Shown here piece by piece: positions 57,783-64,000 of a stretch of DNA of 64,000 nt. A model generated the notes under the pieces. The model saw only the letters and a program-made list of their open reading frames with translations. It was not told the origin of the DNA and made no database searches. The position numbers and the translations under genes were made by a program. This DNA comes from CAVWGP01 sp963754645 (GTDB taxonomy: Bacteria; Pseudomonadota; Alphaproteobacteria; Bin65): positions 1,488,001 through 1,552,000 of the forward strand of contig CAVWGP010000011.1 in assembly GCA_963754645.1 (NCBI GenBank), in the 5' to 3' direction. Each line of letters begins with the position of its first letter. The first letter of the stretch is position 1.

Positions 57783-58003
57783 TTTGCCAGCTCGCGCAAG
57801 GCGTTGCGGTATTTTTTGCGACCGCGCTCGAATACCTTCATCGTCTCCGCGAAATCCGGATCGTACGGCGTCAGCAAATAGCCGTCCTTGGTGCGTACCA
57901 GCGTAAGCACGTCGCCGGCCTGCGAGCGCAGGTTGGCCGTGACCTCTTTCGGCAGGCAGAGGCCGAGCGAATTGCCGATCTTGCGAAGCTTGATTTGCAG
58001 CAT
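57779..58003 (-). CDS. AbrB/MazE-type antitoxin
   Basis: A 74-aa protein: MLQIKLRKIGNSLGLCLPKE, the SpoVT-AbrB domain, and a charged C-terminal helix (DPDFAETMKVFERGRKKYRN) that should clamp the Doc toxin. Overlapped by the toxin start. Both the fold order and sequence resemble the 54017 antitoxin (GDSLGLVL and GNSLGLCL), so the pairs are paralogues. Confidence 0.9.
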   Translation of the reverse strand: MLQIKLRKIGNSLGLCLPKEVTANLRSQAGDVLTLVRTKDGYLLTPYDPDFAETMKVFERGRKKYRNALRELAK

Positions 58004-58159
58004 GGCGGTCCCGTCGCGTTGTTTTACGAAAGTTATAACATCGGGCGGCAATGTCAAATGTTCGGGCCAGGCGGTGCCGCGCCCTTTTGTGATCGGGTTC
58101 CGGGTGCCATATGATGGCATCGGCTTGACAAGGCGATCGATCGCAAGGGCGTGTCGGCA

Positions 58160-60312
<2,153 letters not shown>

Positions 60313-60313
<1 letters not shown>

Positions 60314-60784
60314 TGGCGAGTTCCGGCCGCGCCGCCGTTTCGATCCGCAAGGCCCGGCCCGACGACGTGTCCGCCATCGAAGCCGTCGTGCGCGAGGCCT
60401 ACGCCATGTACGTTCCGCGCCTCGGCAAGCCGCCCGGACCGATGCTCGACGATTATCGCCAGCTCGTGGACGACGGTCTCGTCGACTATCCTGGACGAAG
60501 ACGGCGCCGTCGCCGGCATCTTGGTGCTGATCGACAAGCGCGATCATCTCTTGCTCGACAACATCGCGATCGCGCCGAAATATCAGGGCCGGGGCCACGG
60601 CAAGCGCCTCGTCGCCTTCGCGGAACAAGAGTGCGCGCGGCGCGGCTTCGCCGAGCTGCGCCTTTATACCAACGTCGTCATGACCGAGAACGTCGCGCTC
60701 TATACGCATCTCGGCTTCGAGGAAACCCATCGCGGGGAAGAAGCGGGATACAGCCGCGTTTATATGCGCAAGCAAATCGGCTGA
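60313..60784 (+). pseudogene. GNAT N-acetyltransferase, one frameshift
   Basis: About 157 aa. Frame one from GTG 60313 (overlapping the mutase stop) gives AAVSIRKARPDDVSAIEAVV to LVDDGLVDY; the second frame resumes LDEDGAVAGILVLIDKRDHL and holds the acetyl-CoA loop YQGRGHGKRLVAFAEQECAR and NVALYTHLGFEETH to the stop at 60784. The shift is near 60490. The acetyl-CoA motif R-G-x-G-x-R/K is intact as GRGHGKR. Substrate unknown. Confidence 0.85.
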
Positions 60785-60804
60785 TTTGACCCTTCCTTAA
60801 TCGC

Positions 60805-60942
60805 GTCATCCCGACCGAAGCGCCGCAGGCGCGTAGTGGCGGGACCTCGGGTGGACGAGCATGTTTCTGCATGGCCTGCCGACGCCAGTCCGCCCGAGGT
60901 CCCGCCGCTACGCGCGCTTTCGCGCGCTTCGGTCGGGATGAC
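60805..60942. repeat. Long palindromic element (copy B of the GTCATCCCGACC family)
   Basis: GTCATCCCGACCGAAGCG opens and CTTCGGTCGGGATGAC closes a 138-bp element with GGGACCTCGG / CCGAGGTCCC inner arms. Between convergent genes (GNAT and the 60966 gene), like copy A at 44957. Confidence 0.8.
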
Positions 60943-60965
60943 GAATAATCGTCGGTTCGCCCTGG

Positions 60966-61151
60966 TTAATCCCCGCCGCCGTCGGTGCGCAGATAGGCGT
61001 CGTCCTTGCGCCATTCGTGCCGGCTGCCGCAGCACGGGCAATCGAGCGACTGTTTTTCGAGCTCGATCGTCTCGAAGGTCGGCCATTCGAAATTGAAGCC
61101 GGTGTAAACCGGGCGACCGGTCTCGGGGCAGCGGATGAATACTTGCGACAT
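60966..61151 (-). CDS. Small zinc-ribbon-like protein (61 aa)
   Basis: MSQVFIRCPETGRPVYTGFN and a C-terminal CPCCGSRHEWRKDDAYLRTD: Cys pairs R-C-P-x and C-P-C-C around 25-30 residues suggest a zinc ribbon. I do not recognise the family name. Convergent with the GNAT gene, with copy B of the palindromic element between them. Confidence 0.6.
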   Translation of the reverse strand: MSQVFIRCPETGRPVYTGFNFEWPTFETIELEKQSLDCPCCGSRHEWRKDDAYLRTDGGGD

Positions 61152-61435
61152 GCGGCCTCACCACGGAATTTGCGCGCGCTCCGAAGGGGAGCGGGCGGGT
61201 GATCGGAGTTGAGCTCGTCGAGTGCGCCGAACATGATTGCGAAATGTGGCTGGTTTGCGACGATGTCGCGCGCGCTCCGGGCTCGCCGGCTTCGGGGGAA
61301 GGACATTGGCGGCGCGCGGTTGCATTCGTGTGACGAAGCCGTCGCGATATTCCAGCGCCGCATCTGGACAGGCCGCGGCCGGGCCCTCATAGTTTTGCGG
61401 CCCAAAAAGACAATCGCTGCAACCAGGGGGACACA

Positions 61436-62491
61436 ATGCTGAGAGCCACGCTTCACCGCTTTGCTTTTCTCGTCGCGCTCGCCGGAGCGGCAATCGGCGG
61501 CGCCGTGCCCGCGCCGGCGCAATCGGTGCCCGAGGCGCGCATCAAAACCATTCTCGCCATGACGCCGCAACACATGGCCGAAACCGGCGCCTGGACCAAA
61601 TCCGCCTATGACCGGATGATGGCGCATATCTACGGCATCCAGGACAAGGCGACGCGCGACCTCGTTCTCGACATGGTGCTGCGGCCCGAATCGAAAGCCT
61701 TCAACGCCAAGGCAACGCAGTCCTTCCTCGCTTCGCCGGCGGCGGGCGGGCGCGGACATCATTATTATCCCGGCGGCTTGCCGGTCCATGTGCTCGAATG
61801 GATCGAGGTCGCCATGGCCTGGGCCGATGCCTATGAACGCATCTACAAGGTGCAGAAGATCAACCGCGACATGGTGATCGCGGCGCTGGTGCTGCACGAT
61901 TGGGCCAAGGTCTGGTACGAATGGGATCCGGCCACGGCGACGGTGAAGCGGCCCGCCTGGTTCCCGCAAGCCTGGGGCGGCGATCGCGGCAAGGCGAAAT
62001 GGAAATGGATGGGCGAGCACGGCGCCGTCGCCTATGCCGAAATGATGGTGCGCGGCGCCGCCGACGATCTCGTCGTCGCCACGGCGGCGAGCCATTTCGA
62101 TCCGCATTGGGATCTCGACAAGGAAGGCGAGGGACTCAATCCCGCCCTTGCCGAAGCCGCGAAAATCGCCAATAAGCCCGCCATCGTCGTCCAGTCGCGC
62201 CGGCAAATGGCCGAGTGGTGGTTCTCGACCTATACGGACGGCTCGTGGTCCTACTCGCATTACATCGCCGCGCCGGTGGCGCTCGAAGCCGTCGATGCCG
62301 TTGCCGCCGATCTCGGATTCAAGTCCGGGTCGCGCGAGGCCAATGTGCTCGGCTGGTTCGTGTTGTCGCGGGTTTCCGATTTCCGCATCTACGAAGTGTA
62401 TCAGAAATCCGGCTTTAAGCCCGAGGCGGCGAAGGACTTCGTCCTGTCGATCCTCAAGGACTCTTCGGCATACGAAGTTCCCGGCAAGTGA
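61436..62491 (+). CDS. Secreted HD-domain phosphohydrolase-like protein
   Basis: A 351-aa protein with a signal peptide (RFAFLVALAGAAIGGAVPAPAQ). The mature region has an HD-superfamily set: His pairs in GGRGHHYYPGGLPVHVLEWI, the doublet LHDWAK, EHGAVAYAEMMV and HFDPHWD, arranged as in metal-dependent phosphohydrolases of the 3'-5' exoribonuclease YhaM type. An exported HD protein is unusual. Overlaps the next gene by 4 nt. Substrate unknown. Confidence 0.7.
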   Translation: MLRATLHRFAFLVALAGAAIGGAVPAPAQSVPEARIKTILAMTPQHMAETGAWTKSAYDRMMAHIYGIQDKATRDLVLDMVLRPESKAFNAKATQSFLASPAAGGRGHHYYPGGLPVHVLEWIEVAMAWADAYERIYKVQKINRDMVIAALVLHDWAKVWYEWDPATATVKRPAWFPQAWGGDRGKAKWKWMGEHGAVAYAEMMVRGAADDLVVATAASHFDPHWDLDKEGEGLNPALAEAAKIANKPAIVVQSRRQMAEWWFSTYTDGSWSYSHYIAAPVALEAVDAVAADLGFKSGSREANVLGWFVLSRVSDFRIYEVYQKSGFKPEAAKDFVLSILKDSSAYEVPGK

Positions 62492-62862
62492 GAGCAAGGC
62501 GCCGGCGGGCGCGCGGCGGCGCAATTGCGCTGCTTGCCGCGCTCGCCGCGCTGTCCGGCCCAAGCCGCGGCGCCGCGGCCGATTTCGTTCTGACGGTCGA
62601 GAAGCAAGCCAAACCCGCGCCGATCGTGTTCCGTGCCCGCAAGGACGAAGCCGTGACGATGGCGCTTGCCAGCGATCGGCCGGTGGCCGTGCATCTGCAT
62701 GGCTACGGCTTGTCGGCCGCGGTCGCGCCGGAGCGGCCGGCGGCTTGGCGCTTCACCGCGCGCGCCACCGGCCGGTTCCCGATCCACGTCCACGCGGAAG
62801 GCGAAGCGGAACGCGGCCGGCACGGCGAGCCCTATGCGTTCCTCGAAATCCATCCGCGGTGA
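62488..62862 (+). CDS. Small exported cupredoxin-like protein with HLHGYG and HVHAEG motifs
   Basis: A 124-aa protein from GTG 62488, with a signal peptide (GGAIALLAALAALSGPSRGA). The mature part is beta-rich and carries RPVAVHLHGYGLSAAVAPER and a later FPIHVHAEG; the histidines lie where cupredoxin and related folds bind copper, though the full copper set is not established. Translation overlaps the neighbours by 4 nt on both sides, so it belongs to one operon with the HD and membrane proteins. Confidence 0.65.
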   Translation: MRARRRRARGGAIALLAALAALSGPSRGAAADFVLTVEKQAKPAPIVFRARKDEAVTMALASDRPVAVHLHGYGLSAAVAPERPAAWRFTARATGRFPIHVHAEGEAERGRHGEPYAFLEIHPR

Positions 62863-64000
62863 AGCGCCTCGGCCCAATCGCGCTCGCCGCGCTCCTCGCG
62901 CCGCTGCCCGCCGCGGCACACGGCGCCGCCGAGCGCTACGATCTCCCGCTGCCGCTGGACTACTATGTCGCCGGCGCGGGCGCCGTCGTGGCCCTGTCGT
63001 TCGCGGCGATCGGACTGTTGTGGAAACCGGAACGGTCGTCCGCAAGCGCCGGTGCGACGCGACGCGCGCCGATCGAACTTGCCGGCGCGTTCTGGCCTTG
63101 GCTGCGGCTGGCACTCGGCGCCATCGCCGTCGCCTTGTTCGCGCTCGCGATCGCCGCCGGCTTGTTCGGCAATGCCCATCCCGGGCGCAACATCGCGCCG
63201 ACATTCGTTTGGGTCGTCTGGTGGGTCGGCTTCGCCTTCGTCGCGGCCTTCGTCGGAAATTTCTGGCCCTGGATCGATCCGTGGCGCTTGCTGTTCGCCG
63301 GCGCGGAGCGGATTGCGGCGCGCCGTTTCGCGCCGTTGCGACCGTATCCCCGGCGTTGGCGGCATTGGCCGTCCTTCGTCCTGCTCGCCACCTTTTCATG
63401 GTTCGAGCTGATTTCGCCCTTCGCCTCGGATCCGCGCTGGCTCGCCGGCGCCGCGATCGCTTATTCGGCGATCACGTGGCTCGGGATGGCGGTCTACGGC
63501 CGCGACACCTGGCTGCGCCACGGCGAAATGTTCTCGGTCTATTTCGATTTGCTCGGCCGCTTCGCGCCGCTGTCGCTCAGCGCCGAAGGACGCGGGCTGC
63601 GCCTCCGCTGGTGGGGCGGCGATCTCGCGCGGCCACGGCCGATCGCCGGCGCGCTCGTCGCCTTTCTTCTGCTGATGCTGGCGGCGGCGCTGTTCGACGG
63701 CTTCCTCGGCACCGGCTTGTGGCGCACGATCGAGCGCTGGGCGGCGCAGCGCCTGCCGCTCAATTTCGACCGGCACGGCTTCATCGCCGCGTCGCTCTGC
63801 CTGGCCGGGCTTTGGCTGGTTTTCTTGTCGGCCTATCGCGCCGCCGTGTGGGCGGCGGCGCGATTGACCGGCGACGGAGAAAACGGCGCCGCCCTCGGCC
63901 AGCGGTTCGCGCTCACTCTGCTGCCGATCGCCATCGGCTACCACGTCGCGCACAATCTCTCCTACCTCCTGGTGCAGGGCCAGGCCATCTTCCGGCACGC
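62859..64000 (+). CDS. Multi-pass membrane protein, partial (fenitrothion-hydrolase-like annotation group)
   Basis: GTG 62859 overlaps the previous stop. The 380 visible residues comprise a signal or first helix (LGPIALAALLAPLPAAAHGA), then RYDLPLPLDYYVAGAGAVVA, and at least seven further helices (APTFVWVVWWVGFAFVAAFV, WPSFVLLATFSWFELISPFA, ALVAFLLLMLAAALFDGFLG). The pattern H-G-x-x-E-R-Y-D-L-P resembles membrane proteins often labelled fenitrothion hydrolase; true activity is unclear. The C-terminus is beyond the window. Confidence 0.7.
   Translation, partial: MKRLGPIALAALLAPLPAAAHGAAERYDLPLPLDYYVAGAGAVVALSFAAIGLLWKPERSSASAGATRRAPIELAGAFWPWLRLALGAIAVALFALAIAAGLFGNAHPGRNIAPTFVWVVWWVGFAFVAAFVGNFWPWIDPWRLLFAGAERIAARRFAPLRPYPRRWRHWPSFVLLATFSWFELISPFASDPRWLAGAAIAYSAITWLGMAVYGRDTWLRHGEMFSVYFDLLGRFAPLSLSAEGRGLRLRWWGGDLARPRPIAGALVAFLLLMLAAALFDGFLGTGLWRTIERWAAQRLPLNFDRHGFIAASLCLAGLWLVFLSAYRAAVWAAARLTGDGENGAALGQRFALTLLPIAIGYHVAHNLSYLLVQGQAIFRH

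Overview
The window reads as a chromosomal segment of a high-GC alphaproteobacterium, probably Rhodospirillales- or Hyphomicrobiales-like. The evidence is gene content rather than a marker gene: an FDH3-type formate dehydrogenase operon with its DUF3305/DUF3306/DUF6352/DUF6494/DUF6505 companions, COQ9, a YdcH/DUF465 protein, alphaproteobacterial S21 and L28, a TctABC uptake system and a B12-dependent methylmalonyl-CoA mutase with MeaB. No tRNA, rRNA, CRISPR array, integrase or transposase was recognised.

Layout. 1-2.9 kb: a minus-strand acyl-CoA catabolic operon (SDR, MarR, enoyl-CoA hydratase, acyl-CoA dehydrogenase) divergent from a RidA gene; this set resembles the 2-aminobenzoyl-CoA (anthranilate) type of aromatic-CoA pathway. 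3-6 kb: NTF2-like protein, TetR regulator, secreted propeller protein, GST. 6-19.1 kb: the formate dehydrogenase locus. A large polyferredoxin (minus strand) and a row of accessory genes (biotin/lipoate ligase, DUF6505, DUF6352, DUF6494, DUF3305, DUF3306) precede a second transcription unit. That unit starts with an unusual fusion of a YdaS-like helix-turn-helix domain to a TorD chaperone and continues with a Tat-signal peptide protein, FDH alpha, beta, gamma and a periplasmic WD40 propeller. Its start lies behind two inverted repeats and a promoter placed for a leaderless mRNA.

19-43.4 kb is split by housekeeping and redox genes into two RTX (calcium-binding GGxGxD repeat) clusters. The second cluster holds one 746-aa and three roughly 300-540-aa RTX proteins plus a heme-oxygenase-like diiron candidate, and ends with its own type I secretion ABC transporter and membrane fusion protein. 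Four of the genes, including the non-RTX one, share a repeated 5' module (a 15-bp core, a GC hairpin and a common Shine-Dalgarno block, with a GTTCCC-N2-GGGAAC palindrome in three copies). This looks like a coregulated secretion island and is, with the HTH-TorD fusion, the most novel part of the window.

25-32 kb: DUF3108 protein, Atm1-type exporter, VOC protein, exported YqgE-like protein, ferredoxin-metallo-beta-lactamase, luciferase-like monooxygenase and MeaB. 43.4-54.3 kb: rpmB, dienelactone hydrolase, 5'-nucleotidase, purE-purK, COQ9, rpsU with a terminator in its leader, HAD phosphatase, lipoprotein globin, a second GST and a Doc/AbrB toxin-antitoxin pair. 54.4-58 kb: tctBAC and a second Doc/AbrB pair. 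58-64 kb: methylmalonyl-CoA mutase, a GNAT gene, and a secreted HD-domain / cupredoxin-like / membrane protein operon cut by the window end.

Six genes carry reading-frame breaks (near 9130, 30030, 39665, 51005, 60490 and five within 37790-38490). All flanking protein sequence is well conserved, so sequence or assembly error is at least as likely as true decay.
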